A stretch of DNA of 64,000 nt, from NCBI RefSeq assembly GCF_002111595.1, contig NZ_LUTN01000021.1, positions 1 through 64,000 of the forward strand. The letters run 5' to 3'. The notes under the pieces are model-generated. The model made no database searches and had not been told where the DNA came from. It saw only the letters and a program-made list of their open reading frames with translations. How positions within the stretch are numbered: position 1 is the first letter of the stretch; every line of letters starts with the position of its first letter. The DNA is from Lonsdalea britannica. GTDB lineage: Bacteria; Pseudomonadota; Gammaproteobacteria; Enterobacterales; Enterobacteriaceae. Positions 54,573-64,000 of the stretch are shown here, in pieces. A program made the translations under genes and the position numbers.

Positions 54573-56042
54573 ATGTTACGTATCGCAAAAGAAGCATTGA
54601 CGTTTGATGATGTCCTGCTCGTTCCTGCACATTCTACCGTACTTCCCAACACGGCCGATCTCGGCACTCAACTGACGAAAAACATTCGCCTGAACATCCC
54701 TATGCTGTCTGCCGCCATGGATACGGTAACCGAATCTGCTCTGGCGATTGCGCTGGCACAGGAAGGCGGTCTGGGCTTCATTCACAAGAACATGACTATT
54801 GAGCGTCAGGCGGAAGAAGTCGGCCGCGTGAAACGTCACGAAAGCGGCGTCGTGGTAGAACCGCAGACCGTCACCCCGGCAACCACCTTGCAGCAGGTGA
54901 AAGACCTGACCGCACGTAACGGCTTCGCGGGTTATCCGGTCGTGACGGAAGGCAACGAACTCGTCGGTATCATCACTGGCCGTGACGTGCGTTTCGTGAC
55001 CGATATGAACAAGCCGGTCAGCGCTGTGATGACGCCGAAAGAGCGTCTGGTGACAGTCAGCGAGAGTGAAGCGCGCGATCGTGAAGTCGTGCTGCACAAA
55101 CTGCACGAGCGCCGTATCGAGAAGGCGCTGGTCGTCGATGACCAGTTCCGCCTGAAGGGCATGATCACCGTTAAAGATTTCCAGAAAGCGGAACGCAAAC
55201 CGAACGCCTGTAAAGACGAGCGCGGTCGTCTGCGCGTCGGCGCTGCCGTAGGCGCGGGCGAAGGCAATGAAGAGCGTATCGACGCGCTGGTCGCCGCTGG
55301 CGTCGATGTTCTGCTGATCGACTCCTCTCACGGCCATTCTGAAGGCGTATTGCAGCGTATTCGCGATACACGCGCTAAATATCCTGAACTGCCGATCATC
55401 GGCGGCAACGTCGCCACCGGCGCTGGCGCATTAGCGCTGGCGGAAGCGGGCGTTAACGCAGTTAAAGTCGGTATCGGCCCGGGCTCCATCTGTACGACGC
55501 GTATCGTAACCGGCGTAGGCGTACCGCAGATTACGGCGATTTCCGACGCGGTTGCCGCGCTGGAAGGCACAGGTATTCCGGTGATTGCCGATGGCGGTAT
55601 TCGCTTCTCCGGCGACATCGCCAAAGCCATTGCTGCGGGCGCGGCTTGTGTCATGGTGGGTTCTATGCTGGCGGGTACGGAAGAGTCTCCGGGCGAAATC
55701 GAACTCTATCAGGGCCGCTCGTTCAAATCTTACCGTGGCATGGGCTCTCTGGGCGCGATGTCCAAAGGCTCTTCTGACCGTTACTTCCAGTCAGACAACG
55801 CAGCTGACAAGCTGGTGCCGGAAGGTATCGAAGGCCGTGTCGCCTATAAAGGTTACCTGAAGGCGATCGTTCATCAGCAGATGGGCGGCCTGCGTTCTTG
55901 CATGGGCCTGACCGGTTGCCCGACCATCGACGCGCTGCGCACCAAGGCTGAATTTGTCCGCATCAGCGGCGCAGGCATTCAGGAAAGTCACGTTCACGAC
56001 GTTACCATTACCAAAGAGTCGCCTAACTACCGCTTAGGTTAA
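54573..56042 (+). CDS. guaB: IMP dehydrogenase
   Basis: 489 residues from ATG 54573 ([16 protein letters not shown]); the upstream TTG is not needed. The barrel is split by two CBS domains (about 90-205). The catalytic Cys loop is [13 protein letters not shown] and the flap is [15 protein letters not shown]. It oxidises IMP to XMP with NAD+, the first step to GMP. Forms an operon with guaA, 94 bp apart. Confidence 0.97.
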   Translation: MLRIAKEALTFDDVLLVPAHSTVLPNTADLGTQLTKNIRLNIPMLSAAMDTVTESALAIALAQEGGLGFIHKNMTIERQAEEVGRVKRHESGVVVEPQTVTPATTLQQVKDLTARNGFAGYPVVTEGNELVGIITGRDVRFVTDMNKPVSAVMTPKERLVTVSESEARDREVVLHKLHERRIEKALVVDDQFRLKGMITVKDFQKAERKPNACKDERGRLRVGAAVGAGEGNEERIDALVAAGVDVLLIDSSHGHSEGVLQRIRDTRAKYPELPIIGGNVATGAGALALAEAGVNAVKVGIGPGSICTTRIVTGVGVPQITAISDAVAALEGTGIPVIADGGIRFSGDIAKAIAAGAACVMVGSMLAGTEESPGEIELYQGRSFKSYRGMGSLGAMSKGSSDRYFQSDNAADKLVPEGIEGRVAYKGYLKAIVHQQMGGLRSCMGLTGCPTIDALRTKAEFVRISGAGIQESHVHDVTITKESPNYRLG

Positions 56043-56136
56043 GCGCTTTTGTTGGCTGATTTAACGAACAGAACCCGGTAATATTTATCGGGTTCTATTT
56101 TTCATTCGCTTCTATCCGTATTGGAATACGCCTCTC

Positions 56137-57714
56137 ATGACAGAAAACATTCATCAACACCGCATTCTTATTCTGGATTTCGGTTCGCAATACACGCAAC
56201 TCGTCGCTCGCCGCGTACGTGAGCTGGGCGTGTACTGCGAACTTTGGGCATGGGATGTCACCGAAGCGCAGATTCGTGAATTCAACCCGAACGGGATTAT
56301 TCTCTCCGGCGGCCCGGAAAGCACCACCGAGTTCAACAGCCCGCGAGCGCCTGAATATGTGTTCCAGGCCGGTGTTCCTGTGTTGGGCGTTTGCTACGGC
56401 ATGCAGACCATGGCGATGCAGCTGGGCGGAAAAGTTGAAGGCTCCAATCAGCGTGAATTCGGCTACGCGCAGGTGGAAGTGAAGTCTGCCAGCGCGCTGG
56501 TGCGGGACATTCAGGATGCCGTCAGCGCGGCGGGCGAACCGTTGCTGGACGTTTGGATGAGCCACGGCGATAAAGTCACTGCGATCCCGCAAGGTTTTGA
56601 GACCGTAGCCAGTACCGATACCTGCCCGTTTGCCATTATGGCGAATGAAGAAAAACGTTTTTACGGCGTACAGTTCCACCCGGAAGTGACGCACACTCGC
56701 CAGGGCCAGCGCATGCTGGAACGTTTCGTCCTCGAGATTTGTCGTTGTGAAGCGCTGTGGACGCCGGCAAAAATCATCGACGATGCCGTCTCCCGCATTC
56801 GTGAGCAGGTCGGCGAAGATAAAGTCATCCTTGGCCTATCCGGCGGCGTTGACTCCTCTGTCACCGCGATGCTGCTGCACCGCGCCATCGGCGACCGCCT
56901 GACCTGCGTCTTCGTGGACAACGGTTTGCTGCGATTGAATGAAGCCGATCAGGTGCTGGAAATGTTCGGCGACCATTTCGGCCTGAACATTGTTCATGTC
57001 CCGGCGGAAGAGCGCTTCCTGAGCGCGCTGGCGGGTGTTGATGAGCCGGAAGCCAAGCGTAAAATCATTGGCCGTGTGTTTGTGGAAGTGTTCGACGAGG
57101 AAGCGAGCAAACTGACGGATGTGAAATGGCTGGCTCAGGGCACCATTTATCCGGATGTGATCGAATCCGCCGCGTCTGCGACCGGTAAAGCGCACGTCAT
57201 CAAATCTCACCACAACGTGGGCGGCCTGCCGAAAGAGATGAAGCTGGGCCTTGTTGAACCGCTGAAAGAGTTGTTCAAAGACGAAGTCCGCAGAATTGGC
57301 CTGGAACTGGGCTTACCGCACGACATGCTGTTCCGTCACCCGTTCCCGGGGCCGGGTCTGGGCGTGCGTGTGCTGGGCGAAGTGAAAAAAGAGTACTGCG
57401 ACCTGCTGCGCCGTGCCGATGCCATCTTCATCGAAGAACTGCACAAAGCCGACCTGTATCAGAAGGTCAGCCAGGCATTTACCGTCTTCCTGCCGGTTCG
57501 CTCTGTGGGCGTAATGGGCGATGGCCGTAAATACGACTGGGTCGTCTCTCTGCGCGCGGTAGAAACCGTGGACTTCATGACCGCGCATTGGGCGCACCTG
57601 CCGTACGAGTTCCTCGGCCGTGTTTCCAACCGCATCATCAACGAAGTGGACGGCATCTCCCGCGTTGTTTACGACGTCTCCGGCAAGCCGCCAGCGACGA
57701 TTGAGTGGGAATGA
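56137..57714 (+). CDS. guaA: GMP synthase (glutamine-hydrolysing)
   Basis: 525 residues. N-terminal class I glutaminase (catalytic Cys in GVCYGMQTM; His/Glu in FHPEVTHT), central ATP pyrophosphatase with P-loop GLSGGVDSS, and the C-terminal dimerisation domain ending PATIEWE. It converts XMP to GMP. The 3' end of guaA is a known integration hot spot for genomic islands, and an integrase stub follows here. Confidence 0.97.
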   Translation: MTENIHQHRILILDFGSQYTQLVARRVRELGVYCELWAWDVTEAQIREFNPNGIILSGGPESTTEFNSPRAPEYVFQAGVPVLGVCYGMQTMAMQLGGKVEGSNQREFGYAQVEVKSASALVRDIQDAVSAAGEPLLDVWMSHGDKVTAIPQGFETVASTDTCPFAIMANEEKRFYGVQFHPEVTHTRQGQRMLERFVLEICRCEALWTPAKIIDDAVSRIREQVGEDKVILGLSGGVDSSVTAMLLHRAIGDRLTCVFVDNGLLRLNEADQVLEMFGDHFGLNIVHVPAEERFLSALAGVDEPEAKRKIIGRVFVEVFDEEASKLTDVKWLAQGTIYPDVIESAASATGKAHVIKSHHNVGGLPKEMKLGLVEPLKELFKDEVRRIGLELGLPHDMLFRHPFPGPGLGVRVLGEVKKEYCDLLRRADAIFIEELHKADLYQKVSQAFTVFLPVRSVGVMGDGRKYDWVVSLRAVETVDFMTAHWAHLPYEFLGRVSNRIINEVDGISRVVYDVSGKPPATIEWE

Positions 57715-57761
57715 TTTAACGTCTGGCAACAGCCTGCACGTAAAAGCAGTAAAACACCTCT

Positions 57762-57788
57762 AAGCCCGCGTAATTGCGGGCTTTTTTG
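57762..57788 (+). terminator. Terminator of guaBA
   Basis: 8-bp stem AAGCCCGC/GCGGGCTT with loop GTAATT and TTTTTG. Confidence 0.9.
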
Positions 57789-58020
57789 TTTTTATCTCTG
57801 GCATTTTCTGGCAGCTGTTAGTAACGGGAAGCACGGTTTTTTCAATGGAATTTTTGATGGTACTCTCTGGTTTTGAATTCAAATTTGAAAAAGTACCATG
57901 TGATAAATTTCGGTTGAGTTATGGTATTTATTTTTTATAACTCAATTAAGACAGATAGTTAAATAAATTTTCTGGGGTTTTTACAACATGGTATTAATTG
58001 ATAAAGGGAAACAATAAACC
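57789..58020. other. AT-rich region upstream of the integrase stub
   Basis: Contains two inverted repeats, GGTACT/AGTACC (57859-57864 with 57892-57897) and TTGAGTTAT/ATAACTCAA (57914-57922 with 57937-57945). Typical of the regulatory or attachment region ahead of an island integrase. The exact att core cannot be set without the other end. Confidence 0.4.
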
Positions 58021-58149
58021 ATGTTGACTGGCACCAGGCTGCGTCACCTTAAGCCGAAGGAGAAACTCTATAAAGTTAATGACCGTGATGGTTTGTATGT
58101 TGCGGTAACTCCGGCTGGAACGATCTCATTTCGTTATAACTACTCAATA
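58021..58149 (+). pseudogene. P4-type tyrosine integrase, N-terminal stub cut by an IS
   Basis: The first 43 codons, MLTGTRLRHLKPKEKLYKVN followed by DRDGLYVAVTPAGTISFRYN and YSI, match the N-terminal arm-binding (DUF4102) domain of P4-like integrases found beside guaA. The frame then enters an IS end. The catalytic part is not found after the IS, so the rest was deleted. Marks the left edge of a former genomic island. Confidence 0.8.
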
Positions 58150-58186
58150 TGGACTGCCCCTACCACGGTAGACAATCCTGCCCTAT
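58150..58186 (+). repeat. Orphan copy of the IS left terminal repeat
   Basis: 37 bp starting TGGACTGCCCCTACCACGG are identical, except for two bases, to the terminal 37 bp at the right end of the complete IS (59379-59415, reversed). It directly abuts the other IS tip at 58187. A remnant of a second IS copy. Confidence 0.8.
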
Positions 58187-58220
58187 TGGACTGCCCCACC
58201 TCAGTAGACATATTCTGTCC

Positions 58221-59030
58221 TCACGACGAGGCCTGTTCGAAGGCCTCCGGACTGACGCCGCCGAGATGACTGTGGCGCCGGGCCCGGTTGTAGAAGACTT
58301 CAATGTAATCGAAGATATCGGCCCGGGCCAGCGCGCGGGTTTTGTAGATCCGTTTTCTGATGCGCTCTTTTTTTAGCGAACTGAAGAACGACTCCGCCAC
58401 CGCATTATCCCAGCAGTTCCCACGCCGACTCATACTCGTCGTGAGGTGGTTGGCCCGGCAGAAACGCTGCCAGTCGTCGCTGCCATACTGACTGCCTTGA
58501 TCGCTATGCACTATCACTTCACTTTCCGGTTTTCTCCGCCATACCGCCATCATCAATGCGTCCAGTGCCAGTTCGCGTGACAGCGTTGGTTTCATCGACC
58601 ACCCCACCACGTTACGGGCAAAGAGGTCGATAACCACCGCCAGATACAGCCAGCCCTGCCAGGTACGGATATAGGTGATATCCGTTACCCATACCTGATT
58701 GGGTTTCACCACGGTAAATGCCCGCTGCACCCGGTTAGGCGCCACCACGGAAGGCCTGCCGGCGATGCGCCGGGGTGATTTGTAACCACGTACTGCCTTG
58801 ATCCGGTTCAGTTGCATAATGCGGCCCACACGATTTTTACCACAGCGTTCTCCGATTTCGCACAGATCGCCATGAACCCGGCGGTAACCGTACACGCCGC
58901 CGCTCAGCACATACGAATCCCGGATAAGCGTCAGCAGGCGCTGGTTATCCCGTTCACGCTCGGACACAGGATTATGCAGCCACGCATAGAAGCCAGTCCG
59001 TGCAACATTCAGTACCCGACACATCGTCAT
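58221..59030 (-). CDS. IS3-family transposase OrfB (DDE integrase)
   Basis: 269 residues from the first ATG; the open frame extends upstream (KYRFINEHRAEWGV) to join orfA by a -1 frameshift. HTH_21 region, then rve core with the DDE triad: Asp in WVTDITYI, Asp in VIHSDQGSQYGS, Glu in NCWDNAVAESFFSSLKKE. It appears intact, so the element may still be active. Confidence 0.93.
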   Translation of the reverse strand: MTMCRVLNVARTGFYAWLHNPVSERERDNQRLLTLIRDSYVLSGGVYGYRRVHGDLCEIGERCGKNRVGRIMQLNRIKAVRGYKSPRRIAGRPSVVAPNRVQRAFTVVKPNQVWVTDITYIRTWQGWLYLAVVIDLFARNVVGWSMKPTLSRELALDALMMAVWRRKPESEVIVHSDQGSQYGSDDWQRFCRANHLTTSMSRRGNCWDNAVAESFFSSLKKERIRKRIYKTRALARADIFDYIEVFYNRARRHSHLGGVSPEAFEQASS

Positions 59031-59071
59031 AACACCCCATTCAGCGCGGTGCTCATTAATAAAGCGGTACT

Positions 59072-59356
59072 TTAGTCGGGCTCCCTTGCAAAGTACCGCG
59101 CGGCCTTTTTCAGGATATCTCGTTCTTCTTCGGTGCGTTTTAGTTGTGCACGAAGTTTGAGGATCTCGCTTTTAGCCTCGAGGAGATCCCTTGCATGCTG
59201 CTCGCTATTATCGGGTTTTATGGCGCGTAGCCACTTGTAGAGGATGTGAGCGGAGACGCCCAGCCGGTCGGAAACTTCAGCAACGGAATAGCCACGCTCA
59301 GTGATCTGCCGGACGGCCTCTTCCTTAAATTCAGATGTAAATCGTGGTATGCCCAT
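59072..59356 (-). CDS. IS3-family transposase OrfA
   Basis: 94 residues. Helix-turn-helix (FKEEAVRQITERGYSVAEVSDRLGV) plus leucine-zipper helix (SEILKLRAQLKRTEEERDIL) ending KKAARYFAREPD. GGAGGAGCGT precedes the ATG. Confidence 0.92.
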   Translation of the reverse strand: MGIPRFTSEFKEEAVRQITERGYSVAEVSDRLGVSAHILYKWLRAIKPDNSEQHARDLLEAKSEILKLRAQLKRTEEERDILKKAARYFAREPD

Positions 59357-59633
59357 ACGCTCCTCCTATGCTCAAAATATAGGGCAGGATTGTCTACCGT
59401 GGCTGGGGCAGTCCAAATTCTGTGTTTGAATGGAGCAGGATTTAGGGTCAGGGTCACTTACAGTTTGTAAGTTGCCCATTGCTAGGCTATGAAGTCAAAT
59501 CTAATTAGGTTATTTACGATTACTAATAAATCATATTTATGATTAGAGAGTGGCGCCAAAGAGTTTTGAATTGGTATGAAGCCCCAATAGGTGGGGGCTA
59601 TTTGAAACGTTGGCGTTAAATTTTTTTAGGTTA

Positions 59634-61106
59634 TCAACTATCTGAAGCTATCAAATTTTTATTCCAAATGAATATCTTCACTCCTTCAGCCTCAATCACT
59701 TTGTCTGGATTACCAAATTGCTTGACAACAGTCGCCTCAATATCAATATTATTGATAATGACAAAATTATTTCCTGCGTTATACCACTCATCTTTACTAA
59801 GCCACTTCATCTTGATCAATTTGGTGCCATCATAATAAACTGGCGCGACTTGGATATCATCATAAACAGAAATGGATGAGGCATGCCAAAACTCAGCATA
59901 ACCTTTTTTAAGACCATTTTTTTTGATAATATCAGAAACGCTGTGCATTTGATTAACAGCTTTGGGAGTATTTAACATGTTGTAAATACTATAAATTGAT
60001 GTGACAAGCATCACTGAAAAAACAAGGCTATTTAATCTTTTTTTTGAAGTTATCGCATCATTTTTTCTACTAATAAATATTATTATAAAGATAAAGAATG
60101 GGATTATATATCTTATTGATGACACACCAACATTTACGCTACTTACTACAAAAGCTATAGGCATAACAAAAGTTGCTGAACAAAGATAAAAGTCCATGTT
60201 ATCAAATTCTTTTGCTTTTCTTAACTTTAAAAAAAACATGGCTGCAATATAAACAAGGCATGAAAAAGATAAACAAATAAATACAGTTTCACGATTATGT
60301 GGGTCTGTACCAAAAAAGAAAGCATCCTGTAAGCGTAAAAAACCTTCAACTAATACATTAAGGTTACTGTAAAAAGTATCTAACGATACAAATGTGGGAG
60401 ATGAGTATCCCGGTACATTAAATCCGTATTTTTTAAATAAAGTCCATATCATCAATGATGATGCATATGAAAATAAGGACACAAAAGTAAGTGTAGACCA
60501 ACGCTTATGTGTCTTACCTTGAAGAAAATTGATAAAAAAGACGGTTAGAAAAGGGAAAAGTATTATAAACAAAGAAATGCTATCACTAAAAAAAACCATA
60601 GTGAGTACAAAATAATTAATTATAAGCAGGAATCCTGCTCCATCCTTTATGTATTTTATTGAAAGCAATAAAGATATTAGACTGAAAATGTATGCTCCGA
60701 TATGAATTACCGGTACTAATATATTGCTCGCCAAGAATAAACCGGGTGATCCCAGCAAGAAAAATGTAAGAAAAAACCCTGTCTTTTTATTATCACAACA
60801 CATTATTATCAGTGTGCATAAGATTGCCAAATATATTGCCGGTAATGCATAGTTATACATATAGTGATACCCACCAATAAGTATAACTAATGAATACCAA
60901 ACTATTTCTGTAAAATAAAATGGGACAGTTGAGAGGCTCCAACCTTTGAGAAATATATTGCCCTTGCTTACATCGATAGCAGCAAGGAAGCCGGAAGCCA
61001 TGTCAGAATTTATATTTATTCTTTGACTTATTTTATAGTAAATAAGTGATATGATTGTAGCTATGACTAAGTATAATCCATAGTGGATAAAATTCCTTTT
61101 ATTCAT
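59634..61106 (-). CDS. AT-rich multi-spanning membrane protein, possible GT-C type glycosyltransferase
   Basis: 490 residues, about ten to twelve membrane helices in the first ~390, then a soluble C-terminal domain of ~100 residues (WHASSISVYDDIQVAPVYYD onward). Base composition is far more AT-rich than its neighbours, which indicates acquisition. The layout (many helices, large C-terminal domain, early acidic INSDMAS loop) recalls O-antigen or teichoic-type glycosyltransferases of prophage gtr clusters, but no gtrA or gtrB is nearby and I recognise no specific family. Cargo of the guaA island remnant. Confidence 0.75.
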   Translation of the reverse strand: MNKRNFIHYGLYLVIATIISLIYYKISQRININSDMASGFLAAIDVSKGNIFLKGWSLSTVPFYFTEIVWYSLVILIGGYHYMYNYALPAIYLAILCTLIIMCCDNKKTGFFLTFFLLGSPGLFLASNILVPVIHIGAYIFSLISLLLSIKYIKDGAGFLLIINYFVLTMVFFSDSISLFIILFPFLTVFFINFLQGKTHKRWSTLTFVSLFSYASSLMIWTLFKKYGFNVPGYSSPTFVSLDTFYSNLNVLVEGFLRLQDAFFFGTDPHNRETVFICLSFSCLVYIAAMFFLKLRKAKEFDNMDFYLCSATFVMPIAFVVSSVNVGVSSIRYIIPFFIFIIIFISRKNDAITSKKRLNSLVFSVMLVTSIYSIYNMLNTPKAVNQMHSVSDIIKKNGLKKGYAEFWHASSISVYDDIQVAPVYYDGTKLIKMKWLSKDEWYNAGNNFVIINNIDIEATVVKQFGNPDKVIEAEGVKIFIWNKNLIASDS

Positions 61107-61976
61107 TTTTCAACCTGTTTTAAATGGTGGCATTGTTGGCGGATATTCTACCTTCAATCTCCTTTTGCATCTATAGAAAAAATACAATATTGGTGCCAGT
61201 TCTTCTTAGATTTATATACTTATTTTTACTAAATATTTGGAGTTAAGGTCATAGGGAAGCCACTTCTGGCGAAGAGGATATTTTGTGGACTAGGTAGGGG
61301 CGAACGGAGACGTTATTCGCAGATATATCATATATCGGGACAAATTAGCGAAAGGGTAAGCAGAAAGACAAATGCAACTGTGATAGGAAGAATAGTGTTT
61401 AAGCCCAAGTCAGGGGGGCGTGTCAAAGCCGCCTTCCTACTGGGTATATCCCCGCATGGAAAGGTAAGTGACGCCAGCTGAATCTGGCTAAAAATCTGCT
61501 GGCTGCTAAGCAAAAGAGTTCGCCAACCCAAGGCCATTTTCCTCACGATGATTGGAATAGATTCGGAAGAGGGAGGTTAAATGACTCCCCTCACGCCCGA
61601 CAAGACTTATCAGGCCGACAAGCAAGCTTCATCCCCCGAAATGCCACCGGCAAACCCCTAGCGCAAACAGATAAAAATGGCATTAGATGAGTACATTAAA
61701 GTTGATTAGAACCCACGTCCTCGGCATAGTGGCGATGGTGGAATAGCGTGATGACTACCGAGGAAAAGACGCTCGACGGTGAATGCCGAAGGAGGGCCAC
61801 ATTTATCGGCTCTCTTCATTCTTGATGTCGTAGGGACACAGAATGTCCGCAATGTGCGTTTCCCCGCGAGGAGCTACATCCTGTTTTCCAGACGATCATC
61901 ACTCAGCGCATAACCACGCTAGGCAATTCAGGGAACAGAGCGATGCATAATCCTCACCATGGACAGGAGCTGTCGA
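61107..61976. other. Intergenic scar between the island remnant and ynbA
   Basis: About 870 bp with only short open frames (such as a 72-codon - strand frame at 61328-61546 and a 26-codon + strand frame near 61581). No domain recognised. Composition returns to that of the chromosome after about 61260. Likely degraded coding remnants and the ynb promoter region; no terminal repeat or att copy was found. Confidence 0.45.
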
Positions 61977-62579
61977 GTGACGCTGTATGATATTAAGCCG
62001 AAATTTCAAAGCCTTTTGAGGCCTATCGTCGTGACATTACATCGTTGGGGAATCACGGCAAATCAGGTGACGCTGCTCGCGATGGGGCTCTCGGTGGCTC
62101 TGGGCAGTGTCTTGATGTTGTATCCGGTGCCTGTTCTGTTCGGTTTCCTGCCGATATATTTGTTCTTTCGTATGGCGCTGAATGCGATGGATGGCATGCT
62201 GGCGCGGGAATTTAACCAACAGACAACGCTGGGCGCGGTGCTGAATGAAGTGGGGGATATTATCTCCGACGCGGCGCTCTACCTCCCGTTCGCTTTCTTG
62301 TCAGGCGTTTGGCCGGGGTGGGTTGTCCTTGTCGTTTTGCTTGCCGGGCTAACGGAGTTTTGTGGTGTCCTCACTCAAACATTAACGCATCAGCGAAACT
62401 ATCGTGGCCCACTGGGGAAAAGCGATCGCGCATTTCTCTTTGGCGCATTAGGCCTCGGCATCGCCATCTGGGCGCAATATGCTGTTTTAGTGAATATCGT
62501 ATTGATGATTGCAGTTTTATTACTTATATGGACCTGCATTAACCGTTGCCGTGGGGCATTGGAGTCCAGAGATGCCTAG
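61977..62579 (+). CDS. ynbA: CDP-alcohol phosphatidyltransferase YnbA
   Basis: 200 residues from GTG 61977 (AGGAG seven bases upstream; MTLYDIKP matches E. coli YnbA MTLYQIKP). The CDP-alcohol phosphotransferase motif is visible in part: NAMDGMLARE and EVGDIISDAALYLP, with the conserved Asp residues. Several membrane helices. Substrate unknown. First gene of the ynbABC(D) operon; its end overlaps ynbB by 8 bases. Confidence 0.88.
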   Translation: MTLYDIKPKFQSLLRPIVVTLHRWGITANQVTLLAMGLSVALGSVLMLYPVPVLFGFLPIYLFFRMALNAMDGMLAREFNQQTTLGAVLNEVGDIISDAALYLPFAFLSGVWPGWVVLVVLLAGLTEFCGVLTQTLTHQRNYRGPLGKSDRAFLFGALGLGIAIWAQYAVLVNIVLMIAVLLLIWTCINRCRGALESRDA

Positions 62580-63501
62580 CGCAACCCACACGTTATATTA
62601 TTGTCTGGGCGGTATATTCAGCATTTTATTCTTGGCGACAATAGCGATACTCCTACTGCAAAAATGTCGTCCTCAGCAAGATTGGGTTGAGTTACAGCAG
62701 AGGATGAACAGCTGGTGGATCATCGTTATTCTGTTCTCTTTAGCGATGGTATCGCCGAAATGGCTCGCTCTGACGTTTTTTGGATTGCTCAGCTTTCTAT
62801 CGTTAAAAGAATATACCGGTCTGGCCCTCATACGGCCCTCCCCAAATAGTCCTCTCTTGTGGATGAATGCGGCTATCCCCCTGCAATATCTTTTAATCGG
62901 CATGTCGTGGTATGGCATGTTCCTTATTTTTATTCCTGTTTATCTGTTTTTGATTTTACCTGCTCGCATGGTCGCCATTGGCAATACCCGAGGTTTTTTG
63001 CATTCGGTGTCGGTGATGCATTGGGGCATGATGATGACCGTGTTTGCACTGAGCCACGTGGCGTTTTTACTGGTGTTGCCGAAAGAGGGCGCCCGTGAGG
63101 GATCGCTGTTGGTCATCTTTCTGGTCGCGTTGACGGAACTCAACGATATCGCACAGTATCTTTGGGGTAAGTCGCTGGGAAAAATCAAGGTGACGCCCAC
63201 CGTCAGCCCGAATAAAACCCTGGCGGGACTGCTGGGGGGAATCGGTACGACGATGTTGCTGGCCACGATATTAGGCCCGGTGCTGACGCAGATGAACTGG
63301 CTTTATTCATTAGGCGCGGGGATGATTATCGGCGTCGGCGGATTTTGCGGTGATGTTGTGATGTCGGCGATTAAACGCGACGCCGGCGTTAAAGATACCG
63401 GTAATTTATTGCCCGGGCACGGCGGCATATTAGACCGCCTGGACTCGCTAATGTATACCGCGCCATTGTTTTTCCATTTTTATTACTATTTATATTATTA
63501 A
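62572..63501 (+). CDS. ynbB: CDP-diglyceride synthase-like protein YnbB
   Basis: 309 residues from ATG 62572. Seven to eight membrane helices and the cytidylyltransferase signature near the C-terminus: VSPNKTLAGLLGGIGTT, GFCGDVVMSAIKRDAGVKDT, LPGHGGILDRLDSLMYTAP. Probably makes a CDP-activated lipid for YnbA. A longer frame from 62509 is rejected because E. coli YnbB begins at the overlap. Confidence 0.9.
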   Translation: MPSATHTLYYCLGGIFSILFLATIAILLLQKCRPQQDWVELQQRMNSWWIIVILFSLAMVSPKWLALTFFGLLSFLSLKEYTGLALIRPSPNSPLLWMNAAIPLQYLLIGMSWYGMFLIFIPVYLFLILPARMVAIGNTRGFLHSVSVMHWGMMMTVFALSHVAFLLVLPKEGAREGSLLVIFLVALTELNDIAQYLWGKSLGKIKVTPTVSPNKTLAGLLGGIGTTMLLATILGPVLTQMNWLYSLGAGMIIGVGGFCGDVVMSAIKRDAGVKDTGNLLPGHGGILDRLDSLMYTAPLFFHFYYYLYY

Positions 63502-63509
63502 GGTGTGCT

Positions 63510-63626
63510 CATGAACCTTATTGCATACCGCATCTTTATTTTGCCTGTGACTTATTTTTCAAAAGATAACGTCTTAAATGGCTTTTTACATTCCAGCAGA
63601 ATGTCACAAGGGAAATATCATGAGTG
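63510..63626 (+). CDS. Possible 38-residue ORF coupled to ynbC
   Basis: Encodes MNLIAYRIFILPVTYFSKDN plus 18 more residues ending GKYHE; its TGA overlaps the ynbC start (ATGAGTGA). GGTG eight bases upstream is a weak ribosome site. It may be a translational coupling leader or chance. Confidence 0.3.
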
Positions 63627-64000
63627 AGGATGCTCGTCTATTTCAGGATGGAAGTTTTTTAACCAGTGATAATACGTCATTGTATTTCAGACACTGGCCC
63701 GCTTTAGTCGGAGAGGGGCGTAAAGTCATCGTGCTATTTCACCGTGGACATGAGCATTCAGGGCGATTGCAGCATGTTGTCGATGAACTGAACATGCCGG
63801 ACACGCAATTTTACGCATGGGACGCGCGCGGTCACGGGATGTCTCCCGGCGAGAGGGGCTACAGTCCGAGCCTCGCCCGCTCAGTGCGAGATGTCGATGA
63901 GTTTGTCCGTTTTGTGGCGTCGAATGCCAATGTCAGTGGCGAAGATATCGTTGTAGTCGCACAAAGCGTGGGAGCGGTGCTGGTGTCAACGTGGGTGCAT
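63620..64000 (+). CDS. ynbC: YnbC alpha/beta hydrolase (5' part)
   Basis: 127 residues in the window; the gene runs past the edge. The N-terminal domain is a serine hydrolase of the monoglyceride-lipase type: VIVLFHRGHEHSGRLQHVVD, FYAWDARGHGMSPGERG and the nucleophile region VVVAQSVGAVLVSTW, where the elbow is GxSxG-like (QSVGA). In E. coli YnbC also carries a C-terminal SAM methyltransferase domain, outside this window. Its position after ynbA-ynbB confirms identity. Confidence 0.87.
   Translation, partial: MSEDARLFQDGSFLTSDNTSLYFRHWPALVGEGRKVIVLFHRGHEHSGRLQHVVDELNMPDTQFYAWDARGHGMSPGERGYSPSLARSVRDVDEFVRFVASNANVSGEDIVVVAQSVGAVLVSTWVH

Larger units (their letters stand above)
58187..59415 (-). 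mobile_element. IS3-family insertion sequence (IS51-like group)
   Basis: 1229 bp. The tips are TGGACTGCCCC at 58187 and its inverted copy ending at 59415. It carries orfA and orfB on the - strand with an A5G slippery sequence (59105-59110), typical of IS3 programmed -1 frameshifting. No matching 3-bp target duplication is visible at the flanks. Confidence 0.9.

Overview
The window comes from a gamma-proteobacterium of the order Enterobacterales, most likely a plant-associated pectinolytic genus (Pectobacteriaceae such as Dickeya, Brenneria or Lonsdalea). The evidence is the E. coli-like order murQ-pgpC-tadA-mltF-purL-glmY-glrK-qseG-glrR-glnB-glyA-hcaT and suhB-trmJ-iscRS-pepB-sseB/sseA-ndk-rlmN-pilW-rodZ-ispG-hisS-yfgM-bamB-der-yfgJ-xseA-guaBA, combined with two secreted PL1 pectate lyases, a protealysin-type metalloprotease and a Lap-type adhesin system. 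The genus cannot be fixed from the sequence alone.

Layout. 1-8.4 kb: C-terminal part of a giant type I-secreted adhesin (Ig-like repeats, VWA, RTX), a small conserved ORF, and the divergent lapG-lapD pair that controls adhesin release through c-di-GMP. 8.5-21.3 kb: conserved core (murQ, pgpC, tadA, mltF, purL) and the glmY-glrK-qseG-glrR-glnB locus, with three TGTC-N10-GACA GlrR boxes, an IHF-like site and a sigma-54 promoter ahead of the GlmY small RNA. 22-25 kb: two tandem pectate lyase genes between glnB and glyA. 25.4-34 kb: glyA, hcaT, a ZevAB-like metal transporter pair, a Fur-boxed iron-type ABC transporter, suhB. 34-41 kb: trmJ, iscR-iscS, then a gap where iscUA-hscBA-fdx-iscX would be expected, then pepB, sseB, a 14-copy heptamer repeat and sseA. 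41.5-57.7 kb: core genes ndk to guaA, interrupted by a protealysin-emfourin pair between yfgJ and xseA. 57.8-62 kb: an island remnant downstream of guaA (integrase stub, IS3-family element with a doubled end, AT-rich membrane protein). 62-64 kb: ynbA-ynbB-ynbC' lipid-related operon.

The most notable biological observation is the apparent loss of the isc assembly genes downstream of iscS, together with replacement of the IscS C-terminal tail that binds IscU in E. coli, while IscR keeps its Fe-S ligands and two IscR operators. A second pervasive feature is technical or evolutionary: seven otherwise full-length genes plus the adhesin (adhesin, lapG, mltF, purL, glrR, sseA, pilW, emfourin) are broken by twelve single-base losses and no insertions. 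This looks like sequence error rather than real decay. These genes are listed over their full span as CDS, with the break position noted.
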